64,000 nucleotides of DNA from Hyphomicrobiales bacterium (GCA_900468535.1 UBTY01000023.1:1-64000); one strand, 5' to 3'. Shown: positions 21,651 through 31,549, numbered from the stretch's first letter. The notes: a model not told the origin generated them from the letters alone. Made by a program: numbers and translations.

Positions 21651-22247
21651 ATGGCACGAACGCGCGCGATCGACTTTGAAGAAAAACAACGCAGCCTGTT
21701 GAGCAGCGCCGCCGCCGTTTTTGCGGAGATGGGAATGGAGAAAGCCTCCATGGCCCACATCGCGTCGCGCAGCAATGTCTCCAAAGCCCTACTCTACCAC
21801 TACTATCCGAGCAAAGACGCGCTGATCTTCGATATCATCCGCAATCATCTGGAAGAGCTGGAGGCGGCTGTTGCCTCTGCCGACAACCCCGATGTTGCTC
21901 CGCAGGAGCGACTTCGGCTTCTGGTTCGCCAAGTGCTCGAAAGCTATCGTGGCGCCGATAACGAGCACAAGGTGCAGCTTAACGGCACCGATGCGCTGTC
22001 ACCCGAGCAACTCGACGAGCTGCGCGCCATCGAGCGGCGGATCGTCAAGCGGTTCTCCAACACGATTAACGAAATCAATCCGGACCTCAACAAGGACCGG
22101 CCGCTCCTGACGCCTGTCACCATGTCTCTCTTCGGCATGATGAACTGGGTCTATATGTGGTTCCGTCCCGGCGGCCCGATCAGCCGCGACGAATATGCCG
22201 ATATCGCGACGACGCTGATCCTCGAGGGCGTCAAGGCCGTCCGCTAG
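21651..22247 (+). CDS. paaR: TetR-family repressor of phenylacetate degradation
   Basis: 198 residues. The N-terminal helix-turn-helix domain includes MAHIASRSNVSKALLYHYYPSKDALIFDII (written in parts: MAHIASRSNVSKALLYHY then YPSKDALIF), and the C-terminal helical ligand domain is of the kind seen in PaaR proteins, with MSLFGMMNWVYMWFRPGG. In organisms that use PaaR, phenylacetyl-CoA relieves repression. The gene ends 6 bases from the convergent paaY stop. The two matching palindromes at 18893 and 30813 are its probable operators. Confidence 0.87.
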   Translation: MARTRAIDFEEKQRSLLSSAAAVFAEMGMEKASMAHIASRSNVSKALLYHYYPSKDALIFDIIRNHLEELEAAVASADNPDVAPQERLRLLVRQVLESYRGADNEHKVQLNGTDALSPEQLDELRAIERRIVKRFSNTINEINPDLNKDRPLLTPVTMSLFGMMNWVYMWFRPGGPISRDEYADIATTLILEGVKAVR

Positions 22248-22253
22248 GCAGCG

Positions 22254-22868
22254 TCAGCCACCAAACTTCAGTCGTTCAAGGATCAGGGGGTCATATTCCG
22301 GCGCCACGATGCGGCGACGGTCCGGTTCCTGCTTGGCGAGCGGCTCGACTGCCTGCAGCTTGTCTTTAGCTTCGAGAGCCAGGCGCTGGTAGACGCCGGT
22401 TCCCTGTCGTTTCCAGGCAATTTCCTTTTCAGTGAGTTCACGGATCACCCGCGCCGGTGATCCGACGGCGAGGCTGTTCGGCGGGATTTCAGCGCCAGCC
22501 TTGACGAAGGCCATGGCGGCGACGATCGCGTTTTCGCCGATCACCGCTTCGTCCATGACGACGGCGTTCATGCCGACCATCGCATTGCGGCCAATACGGC
22601 ATCCGTGCAGCACGGCGCCGTGGCCGATATGGCCGTCCTCGCCGATCACCACCTCGACATTCGGGAAGCTGTGAACGACGCAGGTTTCCTGCACGTTCGA
22701 ACCGCGCTCCATGATGATGCGGCCGAAGTCGCCGCGAAGGACCGCGCACGGCCCGACATAGCAGCCCGCACCTATGATGACGTCGCCGATCACGACGGCG
22801 GCGGGATGAACGAAGGCCGCCGGATCGATGACAGGCACGATGCCATCATAGGAATAGACCTGCGCCAT
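22254..22868 (-). CDS. paaY: PaaY-type gamma-carbonic-anhydrase-like protein
   Basis: 204 residues of left-handed beta-helix hexapeptide repeats. The metal-site histidines are in [14 protein letters not shown] and [14 protein letters not shown]. PaaY proteins have been described as thioesterases that help keep the phenylacetate pathway from stalling on CoA adducts. It is the last gene of the long minus-strand paa operon, 4 bases after paaZ. Confidence 0.92.
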   Translation of the reverse strand: MAQVYSYDGIVPVIDPAAFVHPAAVVIGDVIIGAGCYVGPCAVLRGDFGRIIMERGSNVQETCVVHSFPNVEVVIGEDGHIGHGAVLHGCRIGRNAMVGMNAVVMDEAVIGENAIVAAMAFVKAGAEIPPNSLAVGSPARVIRELTEKEIAWKRQGTGVYQRLALEAKDKLQAVEPLAKQEPDRRRIVAPEYDPLILERLKFGG

Positions 22869-22872
22869 CGTT

Positions 22873-24936
22873 CTAGCTCCGGGTTTTGGCGACCATGGTC
22901 AGGACGTCGTACTGGGCGACGGTCGCGGCGTTCTGGTTGGTGACGCGGCAGTCCCAGCGGACTTCGCCATGCTCAGCGCCGATACGGGGATTGATTTCCT
23001 TGCAGGTAAGATGCACCTGCAGCGTATCGCCCGGATTAACCGGCGTCAGGAAGCGCAGATTGTCGACGCCATAGTTGGCAAGCACCGGGCCCGGTGCCGG
23101 ATCGACGAACAATCCTGCCGCAAACGAGACGATCAGATAGCCGTGCGCGACGCGCCCGTCGAAGAACGGATTGGCCTTGGCTGCCTCCTCGTCCATGTGG
23201 GCGTAGAAGGTATCGCCGGTGAAGTTGGCGAAGTGCTCGATATCGTCAAGCGTGACCGTGCGCGTGGCCGTGACGAGTTGATCGCCAATGCGAAGCTCCG
23301 CCAGCGACTTGCGGAACGGATGTTCGCCATCCTTGCGAACGTCGGCGTCCGCCACCCAGCGGCCGGTCACTGCCGACAAAAGGGTCGGCGATCCCTGGAC
23401 CGCGGTGCGCTGCATGTAGTGCTTGACGCCGCGCAGGCCGCCAAGCTCCTCGCCGCCGCCGGCACGACCCGGGCCGCCGTGCACGAGACCGGGTAGGGGC
23501 GAGCCGTGGCCGGTGGAGGTCTTGGCACTTGTGCGGTTGCCGATCAGCACGCGGCCATGGAACGGCGCCATGCCTAGCACGACTTCCTCGGCAAAGGCCG
23601 GGTCGTTGGTGAAAACCGAGGAGACAAGGCTGCCCTTGCCGCGACGGGCAAGATCGACGGCTTCTTCGGCACTATCGTACGGCATCACGGTGCTGACGGG
23701 CCCGAAGGCCTCGACGTCGTGGATCGCCTTCGCCTCCCACGGCTTGTCGCAGTAGAGCAGAACGGGATTGAGGAAGGCGCCGGCCTGTGCGTCGCCGGAG
23801 ACGACACGCGGATTGTCAGGGTCGCCGGCGACAATCTCTGCATCGGCCGCGAGCTCGCGGATGCGTGCACGCACTTCTTCGCGCTGGTCGAGACTTGCCA
23901 GCGGGCCCATGCGCACGCCTTCGTCGGCGGGATTGCCGAGCGTGGTCTTGCCGAGACGGTCGCCGAGCGCCGAAACAAGCGCGTCGCAATAGGCGCGTGG
24001 CGCGATGACGCGACGGATCGCCGTGCACTTCTGCCCGGCCTTCGTCGTCATTTCGCGCGCCACTTCCTTGACGAAGAGATCGAATTCCTCGGTTCCGGGA
24101 GCCGCGTCGAGGCCGAGCACGGAGGCGTTGAGGCTGTCTGCCTCCATGGTGAAGCGAACGGAGTTCTCGATGATGGCGGGATGCGTCTTCAGCTTGCGGC
24201 CGGTCCAGGCCGATCCGGTGAAGGTCACGACATCCTGACCGTCGACGTGGTCGAGCAGGTCGCCGACAGAACCGCAGATGAGCTGCACCGCGCCTTCCGG
24301 CAGAAGGCCGGTTTCGACCATGCGGCGCACGACGAGTTCGGTCAGGTAGGCCGTCTGGCTGGCCGGCTTGACGATCGCCGGCATGCCGGCAAGCAGTGTT
24401 GGGGCGAGCTTTTCAAGCATGCCCCAGACCGGGAAGTTGAACGCGTTGATGTGAACCGCGACGCCCTGAAGCGGCGTGAGGATGTGGCGCGCCGAAAACG
24501 TCCCGTCGCGCGACAGGGTCTCGACATCGCCGTCAACCAGGACACGGGTGTTCGGCAGTTCGCGCCGGCCCTTCGATGCGTAGGAGAGGAGCGTGCCGAT
24601 GCCGCCGTCGATATCGACCCAGCTATCGGCCTTCGTCGCGCCTGTTGCCGACGACAGCGCGTAGAACTCCTCTTTCCTGTCCATCAGCGCCTGGCCGAGC
24701 GCCTTTAGCATGGCGGCTCGTTCGTGGAAGGACATGCGCCGCAGCGCCGGGCCGGCCTTTTCGCGACCGTAGGCAAGTGCTCCGGCAAAATCGATGCCGC
24801 TTGAATCGATCATGGCGACCGGGCTGCCGGTGGAGGCGTCGAGAAGTGTTACGCCATCCTTCGTGCCGGGGTGCCAGCTGCCGTAGACATAGCTCTCGAG
24901 CCGGCGCGCTCCGTTTGCCATAATGTTCATCGTCAT
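22873..24936 (-). CDS. paaZ: Bifunctional oxepin-CoA hydrolase / semialdehyde dehydrogenase
   Basis: About 687 residues in two domains. Residues 1-530 are an NADP aldehyde dehydrogenase with the catalytic cysteine in [18 protein letters not shown] and the glutamate region [10 protein letters not shown]. The C-terminal 150 residues are a MaoC-like R-hydratase ([26 protein letters not shown]). PaaZ hydrolyses oxepin-CoA and oxidises the resulting semialdehyde. ATG 24936 or 24930 follows AGGAAGGA. Length and order match the E. coli enzyme as I recall it. Confidence 0.95.
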   Translation of the reverse strand: MTMNIMANGARRLESYVYGSWHPGTKDGVTLLDASTGSPVAMIDSSGIDFAGALAYGREKAGPALRRMSFHERAAMLKALGQALMDRKEEFYALSSATGATKADSWVDIDGGIGTLLSYASKGRRELPNTRVLVDGDVETLSRDGTFSARHILTPLQGVAVHINAFNFPVWGMLEKLAPTLLAGMPAIVKPASQTAYLTELVVRRMVETGLLPEGAVQLICGSVGDLLDHVDGQDVVTFTGSAWTGRKLKTHPAIIENSVRFTMEADSLNASVLGLDAAPGTEEFDLFVKEVAREMTTKAGQKCTAIRRVIAPRAYCDALVSALGDRLGKTTLGNPADEGVRMGPLASLDQREEVRARIRELAADAEIVAGDPDNPRVVSGDAQAGAFLNPVLLYCDKPWEAKAIHDVEAFGPVSTVMPYDSAEEAVDLARRGKGSLVSSVFTNDPAFAEEVVLGMAPFHGRVLIGNRTSAKTSTGHGSPLPGLVHGGPGRAGGGEELGGLRGVKHYMQRTAVQGSPTLLSAVTGRWVADADVRKDGEHPFRKSLAELRIGDQLVTATRTVTLDDIEHFANFTGDTFYAHMDEEAAKANPFFDGRVAHGYLIVSFAAGLFVDPAPGPVLANYGVDNLRFLTPVNPGDTLQVHLTCKEINPRIGAEHGEVRWDCRVTNQNAATVAQYDVLTMVAKTRS

Positions 24937-24947
24937 TTCCTTCCTGA

Positions 24948-25703
24948 TCAGTTCAGGTTCAACGCAGCGAGCTGCTTGTCGATCGCTACCTGCCATTCGG
25001 AAAGCAGCGCTTCATTGGGTGTGTGGCGAAGGCCGAAGCGCGCCAGCGTGTCATAGCGCGCCGACCCCGAGAGGCCGAAGCTCGCAGCGACGCGCGGTTT
25101 CCAGTAGTCGATCGCATCCTGTGCTGCGCCGCGGCCGGCCTCGGTTTGCGCGATGGCCTTGAGGCCTTCAATGCCGAGCTCCGTATGGCGAGTTTCGCGC
25201 GGCAGGATGCCGCGAAACACTTCCGCCAGCGGTTGATAGGAAACGTGCGTCAACTCCCGGAGCTGGATGGCGCCGGCCGTGCCCATCAGGACATTCATGA
25301 CCACGGCATCGACCCAGCCCTGAAGCGGGTAATGGAACACCGACAGACGCATGTCGGCGCCCTGCCGCACGGCCCCGATATCGGCTTCGCGGGAGATTCG
25401 CGCGTCCCAGGGATGGTGAACGGCGTAGCGGTCGGTGTCGGCTCCGAAGCTCCCCATGATTTCAAGGACGCGTCCTGCGTGGTCGGTTTTCTCCAGCACG
25501 ATGCGGGCGGAGGCGATGCGCTCCTTGATGCCGGGCGCGTCGTTGATCGTATCGGCAAAGCCCGCGGCACCCGCAAGCTCGCTGTCGACAAAGCTTGCCA
25601 TCAGCCGCAGCAGTTCACCACGATAGCGCGGCGAGGCGTTGGCGGGCGACGTCAGCACGCCACCCTTGAGGAGATATTCTTCGATCGGCATCGTATCGGT
25701 CAT
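24948..25703 (-). CDS. Extra PaaA/PaaC-like ferritin-fold protein
   Basis: 251 residues resembling the PaaA/PaaC family but distinct from the paaA and paaC products encoded in the same operon. Compared with PaaA by eye, helix 1 keeps the SE ligand position (E42), helix 3 keeps the aspartate (GWVDAVVMN, D132), and helix 4 keeps ExxH (ETRH, residues 170-173). The helix-2 ligand motif EAGH is replaced by HAGR at residues 75-78. One metal site may therefore be altered or lost. It sits between paaE and paaZ, with ATG 25703 after GGGAGGAAC. A structural or accessory oxygenase role is plausible, but the function is unknown. Confidence 0.75.
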   Translation of the reverse strand: MTDTMPIEEYLLKGGVLTSPANASPRYRGELLRLMASFVDSELAGAAGFADTINDAPGIKERIASARIVLEKTDHAGRVLEIMGSFGADTDRYAVHHPWDARISREADIGAVRQGADMRLSVFHYPLQGWVDAVVMNVLMGTAGAIQLRELTHVSYQPLAEVFRGILPRETRHTELGIEGLKAIAQTEAGRGAAQDAIDYWKPRVAASFGLSGSARYDTLARFGLRHTPNEALLSEWQVAIDKQLAALNLN

Positions 25704-25731
25704 CGCTGTTCCTCCCTCGGTTCCTTGCCCA

Positions 25732-26808
25732 CTACTGGTCGTAGCTAACGACAACCCGGTCGCTCAGCGGATAGCACTGGCAGGTGAGCACGTAGCCCTG
25801 GCGCACTTCGTAGTCTTCCAGCGCATGGTTGACCTCCATCTCGGTCTCGCCTTCGATAACCTTGGCGCGACAGGTGGAGCAGACGCCCGCCTTGCAGGCA
25901 TAGGGCGCGTCGATGTTGTTTTCGAGCGCGGCTTCGAGCAGGCTCTGGCCGTGCTTCGGCATCTTGAAGATGCGGGTTGCGCCATCGAGCGTAACGGTCG
26001 CTTCGCACGCGGCAGCCTTGTCCGCGGCAGCAGCGCTCTCGGCCTTGCGGCGCGCGCGCCCGGGCTGTGAGGAGGCAAAAAGCTCGAACTTGATCCGCTC
26101 TTCCCCCATGCCGTGATCGCGCAAAGCGGCCGCGATTGTCAGCATCAGCGGCTCCGGACCGCAGATGAAGGCGGTATCGACCGACTTCAGATCGATCCAG
26201 TGCCGGAACAGGCTTGCGCATTTCTCTGCATCGATGCGGCCGGTGAACAGGTCGATGTCCTGGGCTTCGCTTTCCAGTATATGCAAGATCGACAGGCGGC
26301 CAAGATAGGTGTTCTTCAGGTCGTCCAGCTCGTCGCGGAACATGATCGAGCTGATCTGACGGTTGGCATAGACCAGCGTGAAGCGGGCATGCGGTTCGCG
26401 GGCAAGCGTCGTCTTGATGATCGAGAGCACCGGCGTGATGCCACTGCCTGCCGCAAAGCCGAGATAGTTCTTGGAGACCTCGGGGTCGATCGCGGTAAAG
26501 AATGCGCCCATCGGCGGCATCGCTTCCAGCGTATCGCCGATTTTCAGTTCCTCGTTGGCCCAGGTCGAGAAGCAGCCGCCATCGACGCGCTTGATCCCGA
26601 CGCGCAGCACACCTTCATCCCGCCCGGCGCAGATCGAATAGGAGCGGCGCAACTCTTCGCCGTCGAACTTGCGGCGGAAGGTCAGGTACTGACCCTGCGT
26701 GAAATCGAACGCGTTGCGGTCTTCGTCTTGCGGGGCAAGCGTGACGACCACCGCATCGCGCGTTTCGCGCCTGACGTCGGTGACCTGAAGGGAATGGAAA
26801 CGTGCCAT
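25732..26808 (-). CDS. paaE: Phenylacetyl-CoA epoxidase reductase subunit
   Basis: 358 residues. A ferredoxin-reductase module comes first: FAD motif RRSYSIC (near residue 54), then NADP domain with GSGITPVLSI and FICGPEPLM. A C-terminal plant-type 2Fe-2S ferredoxin domain follows, with CKAGVCSTCRAKV and the last cysteine in LTCQC. It supplies electrons to the PaaA diiron centre. ATG 26808 was chosen over an upstream start that would read into paaD; the intergenic gap is 25 bases. Confidence 0.95.
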   Translation of the reverse strand: MARFHSLQVTDVRRETRDAVVVTLAPQDEDRNAFDFTQGQYLTFRRKFDGEELRRSYSICAGRDEGVLRVGIKRVDGGCFSTWANEELKIGDTLEAMPPMGAFFTAIDPEVSKNYLGFAAGSGITPVLSIIKTTLAREPHARFTLVYANRQISSIMFRDELDDLKNTYLGRLSILHILESEAQDIDLFTGRIDAEKCASLFRHWIDLKSVDTAFICGPEPLMLTIAAALRDHGMGEERIKFELFASSQPGRARRKAESAAAADKAAACEATVTLDGATRIFKMPKHGQSLLEAALENNIDAPYACKAGVCSTCRAKVIEGETEMEVNHALEDYEVRQGYVLTCQCYPLSDRVVVSYDQ

Positions 26809-26833
26809 ATTGCGAACCTCACTAGGCAAAGGG

Positions 26834-27358
26834 TCAGATGCACTTGAAATAATCGAAGGGTTCCAGACAGTCCGTGCAGCGATAGCTCGCCTTGCAGGGC
26901 GTTGAGCCGAACTGACTGATCTTCTCGGTGTTCGTCGATCCGCAGCGCGGACATTCAATCGTCAGGTTGGACCGCCCCGAGAGGCGGTCGATGCGTTGGC
27001 GCAGCAGGCCGTCTACGGCGGTGCCGTCCACCGGCGGCGCAATGCCATAGGCCTTGAGTTTCTCGCGGCCCTCGGCGCTGATCCAGTCGGTCGTCCAGGC
27101 CGGCGAGAGCTGCCGCTCGAGCCGCAGCTTCTCGATGCCCTTGGCTGCGAGCGCGCTCTCGATATCGAGATTGATGATCGCGGTCGCCGGACAGCCGGAA
27201 TAGGTCGGCGTCACGGTCACGATCAGCGTCTCGCCGTCCCAGCCGACGTTCCTGATAATGCCGAGGTCGACCAGCGAGATCACCGGAATCTCGGGGTCGG
27301 GTACTTCGGCGAGCCACCGCCATACATCGGCGGTCGACGGCAATGTCGCGGTCGTCAT
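26834..27358 (-). CDS. paaD: Phenylacetyl-CoA epoxidase assembly protein PaaD
   Basis: 174 residues: an N-terminal DUF59/MIP18-type domain (VPDPEIPVISLVDLGIIRNV) and a C-terminal zinc-ribbon-like segment with CPRCGS and CTDCLEPFDYFKC. Proteins of this type help mature iron or iron-sulfur centres, here probably those of PaaE or PaaA. ATG 27358 after GGGAGGCGG, 15 bases after paaC. Confidence 0.92.
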   Translation of the reverse strand: MTTATLPSTADVWRWLAEVPDPEIPVISLVDLGIIRNVGWDGETLIVTVTPTYSGCPATAIINLDIESALAAKGIEKLRLERQLSPAWTTDWISAEGREKLKAYGIAPPVDGTAVDGLLRQRIDRLSGRSNLTIECPRCGSTNTEKISQFGSTPCKASYRCTDCLEPFDYFKCI

Positions 27359-27373
27359 AACCGCCTCCCTTGG

Positions 27374-28153
27374 TTACCAGGTCGCGCCGGGATAGGCGCG
27401 CTGGAGGAATTGCAGATCGGCAAGGATGAAGCCCATATGCTCGGTATGGACGCCGCGCTTGCCGCCCTTGTGCATGTAGCCGTCGGCAGGCTTCTTCAGC
27501 GTCGCTTCGGAGAGCGTTTCGCCAACCAGTTCGTCCCAGGCGGCTTTCAGGCTCTGCGGTTCGGGCGCGATACCGGCTTCAGCCAATGCCGCGTCGGATG
27601 CATCGCCAGTGAAGAGTTCGCCGGTGTAGGCCCACAGGTCGTCCAGCGCCTCCTGCATGCGGCGGTGGCTTTCCGCCGTGCCGTCACCCAGCCGGATCAC
27701 CAGATCGCGACTGCGATCGAGATGGTATGCGACCTCCTTGGACGCCTTCTCCGCGATGTCGGCGATGCGCTTGTCGGTCGAGCCGCACAACGCCTTCAGC
27801 ATCAGGAAATGCCACGCATCGAACAGGAACTGGCGCATCAGCGTCTTGCCGAAGTCGCCGTTTGGTCGCTCGACGAGCAGAACGTTACGGAATTCGGTCG
27901 CGTCGCGCAGATAGGCGAGGTTATCGGCCGTGCGGCCCTTGCCCTCGACGTCGCCGGCAAGACCAAGCCAGAGCTGTGTCTGGCCGATGAGATCAAGGGC
28001 GGTGTTGGAGAGTGCAATATCCTCTTCCAGTGCCGGCGAATGTCCGCACCACTCGGATACGCGATGGCCGAGGATCAGCGTATTGTCGCCGATGCGCTTC
28101 AGGAATTCGAACAAGGCCGTCTGGTCGACGTTGGGGGCAGCTACCGCGCTCAT
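27374..28153 (-). CDS. paaC: Phenylacetyl-CoA epoxidase structural subunit PaaC
   Basis: 259 residues of the PaaA/PaaC family, with the N-terminal stretch FLKRIGDNTLILGHRVSEWCG followed by DIALSNTALDLIGQTQLWL. PaaC is the non-catalytic partner that holds PaaA in the complex, in line with the DAWH in place of a full metal motif in helix 2. The ATG at 28153 overlaps the paaB TGA; GTG 28156 is a second candidate start. Confidence 0.94.
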   Translation of the reverse strand: MSAVAAPNVDQTALFEFLKRIGDNTLILGHRVSEWCGHSPALEEDIALSNTALDLIGQTQLWLGLAGDVEGKGRTADNLAYLRDATEFRNVLLVERPNGDFGKTLMRQFLFDAWHFLMLKALCGSTDKRIADIAEKASKEVAYHLDRSRDLVIRLGDGTAESHRRMQEALDDLWAYTGELFTGDASDAALAEAGIAPEPQSLKAAWDELVGETLSEATLKKPADGYMHKGGKRGVHTEHMGFILADLQFLQRAYPGATW

Positions 28154-28443
28154 CACATATGTCCTACTTCTTCAGGCACATCGAAGAACGTCGGGTGGCG
28201 GTAGACCTTGGAGTTCGACGGGTCGAACAGCGGTCCCTTTTCGGACGGCGCGCTGGCGGTGATATCGCTCGAGCGCACGACCCAGATGCTGACGCCTTCA
28301 TTGCGACGCGTATAGACATCGCGGGCATTGTTGACGGCCATCTCGGCGTCAGGGGCGTGCAGACTGCCGACGTGGCGATGGTTCAGGCCGTGCTGGCCGC
28401 GGATGAAAACTTCCCAAAGGGGCCATTCGCTGGACATGGACAT
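28153..28443 (-). CDS. paaB: Phenylacetyl-CoA epoxidase subunit PaaB
   Basis: 96 residues with the hallmark sequence WPLWEVFIRG...LNHRHVGSLHAPD near the N-terminus and SKVYRHPTFFDVP at the end, matching E. coli PaaB closely in length. PaaB bridges PaaAC pairs in the epoxidase. ATG 28443 (or 28437) after GGGAGAA. An 85-base gap separates it from paaA. Confidence 0.95.
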   Translation of the reverse strand: MSMSSEWPLWEVFIRGQHGLNHRHVGSLHAPDAEMAVNNARDVYTRRNEGVSIWVVRSSDITASAPSEKGPLFDPSNSKVYRHPTFFDVPEEVGHM

Positions 28444-28528
28444 TTCTCCCTGGCTTGCGTTCTTCGCGGGCTCGTTGCCCGGGGACGCATCGTGTTGTGG
28501 CTTTTCGGGCCAAGCCCGACGACGAACG

Positions 28529-29533
28529 TTATTCGGCGGCGATCCGTGCTGCGGCACGGCGCGATTGTGCCTTTTCAGCATGCGCAACGAGCCCGTCTCG
28601 GAACCACGTGCCGTCGTTCCATGCCTTCTGCCTCGCGCTGAGACGCTCGGCATTGCACGGGCCATTGCCGGCGATCACGGCGAAGAATTCGGTCCAGTCG
28701 GGCTCGCCGAAGTCGTAACCGCCCTTTTCCTCGTTCCACTTGAGATCGGGATCCGGAACGGTGAGGCCGAGATATTCGGCCTGCGGCACGGTCTGGTCGA
28801 CAAACTTCTGCCGGAGCTCATCGTTGGAGTTCTGCTTGATCTTCCAGGCCATCGACTGCGCCGAGTGAACCGATGCATCGTCGGAGGGGCCGAACATCAT
28901 CAAGGACGGCCACCACCAGCGGTTCAGCGCGTCCTGCACCATGGCTTTCTGCGCTTCCGTGCCCTTGACCATCTTCATCAGGATGTCGAAGCCCTGACGC
29001 TGGTGAAAGCTCTCTTCCTTGCAGATACGAACCATGGCGCGGGCGTAGGGCCCGTAGGAACAGCGCTGCAGCGGCACCTGGTTCATGATCGCGGCACCAT
29101 CGACCAGCCAGCCGACGGCGCCGATGTCGGCCCAGCTCAGCGTGGGATAGTTGAAGATCGAGGAATACTTCGCCTTGCCGCTATGCAGCTGTTCGTACAT
29201 TTCGTCCCGGCTGATGCCGAGCGTTTCGGCCGCACAATATAGGTAGAGCCCGTGTCCGGCCTCGTCCTGAACCTTGGCAAGCAGGATCGCCTTACGCTCG
29301 AGCGTCGGCGCACGGGTGATCCAGTTTCCTTCCGGCAGCTGGCCAACGATTTCGGAATGGGCGTGCTGGCTGATCTGGCGCATCAGCGTCTTGCGGTAAC
29401 CTTCGGGCATCCATTCCTTTGGCTCGATCTTCTGGCCGGCATCGACGCGCTCCTGAAAGGCGCGCTCGATCGGGTCCATCTCGTCGAGCGTCTTGACGCG
29501 GGCGCTGTCGGTCTTGACCATCTGTGCATACAT
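28529..29533 (-). CDS. paaA: Phenylacetyl-CoA epoxidase catalytic subunit PaaA
   Basis: 334 residues. Candidate diiron ligands visible in the sequence are E61 (HSEIVGQ), E91 and H94 (DEAGH), D145 (WLVDGAA), and E174 and H177 (EESFH). PaaA adds one oxygen atom across the 1,2 bond of phenylacetyl-CoA. ATG 29533 follows GGAGACGAACC. It is the second gene of the paaJ-ABCDE operon. Confidence 0.96.
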   Translation of the reverse strand: MYAQMVKTDSARVKTLDEMDPIERAFQERVDAGQKIEPKEWMPEGYRKTLMRQISQHAHSEIVGQLPEGNWITRAPTLERKAILLAKVQDEAGHGLYLYCAAETLGISRDEMYEQLHSGKAKYSSIFNYPTLSWADIGAVGWLVDGAAIMNQVPLQRCSYGPYARAMVRICKEESFHQRQGFDILMKMVKGTEAQKAMVQDALNRWWWPSLMMFGPSDDASVHSAQSMAWKIKQNSNDELRQKFVDQTVPQAEYLGLTVPDPDLKWNEEKGGYDFGEPDWTEFFAVIAGNGPCNAERLSARQKAWNDGTWFRDGLVAHAEKAQSRRAAARIAAE

Positions 29534-29559
29534 GGTTCGTCTCCTTTTGCCGTCGCGCG

Positions 29560-30765
29560 TCAGACGCGCTCGAGAATGATTGCAATGCCCTGGCCGACGC
29601 CAATGCACATGGTGCAGAGCGCGTAGCGACCGCGCTGGCGGTGCAGCTGATAGGCGGCCGTCGTCACCAGGCGGGCGCCGCTCATGCCGAGCGGGTGACC
29701 CATCGCGATGGCGCCGCCGTTCGGATTGACGTGGGGTGCGTCGTCGGGGAGGTCGAGATCGCGCAGAACGGCGAGCGCCTGGGCCGCGAAAGCTTCGTTG
29801 AGCTCGATGACGTCCATCTGGCCGATGGAGAGCCCGGCGCGCTCCAGCACCCGCTTTGCGGCCGGGGCCGGGCCGATGCCCATGATACGAGGTTCTACGC
29901 CGGCTGCGGCCATCGCGACGATCCGCGCCTTCGGCGTCAGGTCTTGTGCCTTTGCGGCGGATTCGCTTGCAACGACGAGAGCGGCGGCTCCATCGTTGAC
30001 GCCGGATGCATTACCGGCCGTGACACTGAGATCGGGGCCGTTGACGCCCTTCAATCTCGAAAGCTGATCGGCTGTCGTACCCGGGCGCGGGTGTTCGTCG
30101 CGATCGACGACAACAGCATCGCCCTTCTTCTGCGCAACCTTCACGGCGACGAGTTCATCCGCGAACAGGCCGGCTTCCTGCGCGGCTGCCCAGCGAGCTT
30201 GGCTACGAGCTGCGAAAGCATCCTGGTCGGCGCGGCTGACGCCAAAATCAGCGGCGACGTTGTCGGCCGTCTGCGGCATTGAATCGACGCCGAATTCGGC
30301 CTTCATCTTGGGATTGATGAAGCGCCAACCGATCGTCGTGTCGTAGATGGCGTTGGCACGGGAAAAGGCACTGTCTGCTTTTGGCATGACGAATGGTGCG
30401 CGGCTCATGCTTTCAACGCCGCCGGCGATCACCAAATCGCAGTCTCCGGAGCGGATCGCTCTCGCCGCCATGCCGACGGCGTCCATGCCGGAGCCGCACA
30501 GGCGATTGACGGTGGTAGCCGGAATGGTGAGCGGCATGCCCGACAGGAGCACGGCCATGCGGCCGACATTGCGATTATCCTCACCCGCTTGATTGGCGCA
30601 GCCATAGATCAGATCATCGACCTTGCTCCAGTCGACCTGAGGGTTGCGCTCCATCAGAGCTGCCAGCGGAAGAGCGGCGAGATCGTCTGCGCGAACCGTC
30701 GCCAGCGCGCCGCCGTAGCGGCCGATGGGTGTACGAACGGCATCACAGATGAATGCTTCCGACAT
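29560..30765 (-). CDS. paaJ: 3-oxoadipyl-CoA / 3-oxo-5,6-didehydrosuberyl-CoA thiolase
   Basis: 401 residues of the PaaJ/PcaF thiolase group ([19 protein letters not shown] start). Catalytic residues: cysteine in [12 protein letters not shown], the NEAFAAQAL histidine region, [14 protein letters not shown], and the second cysteine in [10 protein letters not shown]. It performs both thiolytic steps that release acetyl-CoA and finally succinyl-CoA. It is the first gene of the long operon; its upstream region contains the second PaaR-like operator. Confidence 0.93.
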   Translation of the reverse strand: MSEAFICDAVRTPIGRYGGALATVRADDLAALPLAALMERNPQVDWSKVDDLIYGCANQAGEDNRNVGRMAVLLSGMPLTIPATTVNRLCGSGMDAVGMAARAIRSGDCDLVIAGGVESMSRAPFVMPKADSAFSRANAIYDTTIGWRFINPKMKAEFGVDSMPQTADNVAADFGVSRADQDAFAARSQARWAAAQEAGLFADELVAVKVAQKKGDAVVVDRDEHPRPGTTADQLSRLKGVNGPDLSVTAGNASGVNDGAAALVVASESAAKAQDLTPKARIVAMAAAGVEPRIMGIGPAPAAKRVLERAGLSIGQMDVIELNEAFAAQALAVLRDLDLPDDAPHVNPNGGAIAMGHPLGMSGARLVTTAAYQLHRQRGRYALCTMCIGVGQGIAIILERV

Positions 30766-30812
30766 GCGCGAATTCCTCCTGCTCCCACAAGGCCGATCAA
30801 CCCGAAATGGAT

Positions 30813-30831
30813 TAACCGACCGATCGGTCAC
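30813..30831. promoter_or_regulatory. Putative PaaR operator upstream of paaJ
   Basis: TAACCGACCGATCGGTCAC includes the palindrome ACCGATCGGT. It is 48 bases upstream of the paaJ ATG and shares the core AACCGACCG-NN-CGGTCA with the paaN-paaG element. The rest of 30766-30997 holds no gene. Confidence 0.75.
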
Positions 30832-30997
30832 TTATTTAGCACTCATTACATCACAAGACAATCCGATTTTCTTCAAAATTTGTGACATTAGATCGTACGG
30901 ACAGAAGCAGCGCTCCAGGCAACGCAATCGCCCGGTCGCGCGGAAACCCCGACCTAGGTTCAGCGCGGCTTTGTCCGTGGGGTGATTATACTGGAAG

Positions 30998-31549
30998 TCA
31001 GAGCGACTGGCTTTGCAGAAGAAGGTCTTCTGCCTCGTCGCGGGTCATTCCGAATATTCTGCGGCCGATGGAGAGGCTGAACCCTCCTCTGGCAAACGCG
31101 GAAAGTTCCTTGTTACGTCGGGCGTCATCGACTTCCAGGCGGCGATAGGGGCCGAAGCCGCGCTTCCGAGCGAAATTCAATGCGGCCAGAAAATCGTCGG
31201 CTTCCTCAAGCGCGTTCCCGACGATTTCGCGATCAACGCCCTTGACGGCCAGCTTCTGCGAGATCGCCTTCTTGGATTTGCCGCTTCGAACAGCGGAGCG
31301 GACCTTCAATTCGGCATAATTGACGTCATCAAGCGCGTTGAGGCGATAGCCGCATGCGACAGCCTCCTCTCCAAGACGCTGCAATTGCGCGGCCGAAATA
31401 TCTTCGAACTTCTCGCGCGCCTTGCGAAGGATCGCCTGCCTCAGCTCATGCTCCGACATCATCTTTCGTTGCACACGATAGATCGTCGAGTTTCGAGCCC
31501 ATTGGAGCATGCGCGCCGTTGGCGCTGGTTCTGTTTCGTCGGCGTCCAT
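30998..31549 (-). CDS. recX: RecX-family regulatory protein
   Basis: 183 residues made of helical RecX-type repeats, with KVRSAVRSGKSKKAISQKLAVKG in the middle and DDFLAALNFARKRGFGPY near residue 125, both characteristic of the family. RecX proteins bind RecA filaments and limit their activity. No recA gene is nearby, as is common in alphaproteobacteria. The N-terminus (MDADETEPAPTARMLQWARNST) is of rhizobial type, and no strong ribosome site precedes it. Confidence 0.82.
   Translation of the reverse strand: MDADETEPAPTARMLQWARNSTIYRVQRKMMSEHELRQAILRKAREKFEDISAAQLQRLGEEAVACGYRLNALDDVNYAELKVRSAVRSGKSKKAISQKLAVKGVDREIVGNALEEADDFLAALNFARKRGFGPYRRLEVDDARRNKELSAFARGGFSLSIGRRIFGMTRDEAEDLLLQSQSL

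Noticed and set aside
23719..24708. A 329-codon plus-strand frame opposite paaZ
   Set aside because: Antisense shadow of the aldehyde dehydrogenase domain, with no ribosome site or domain.
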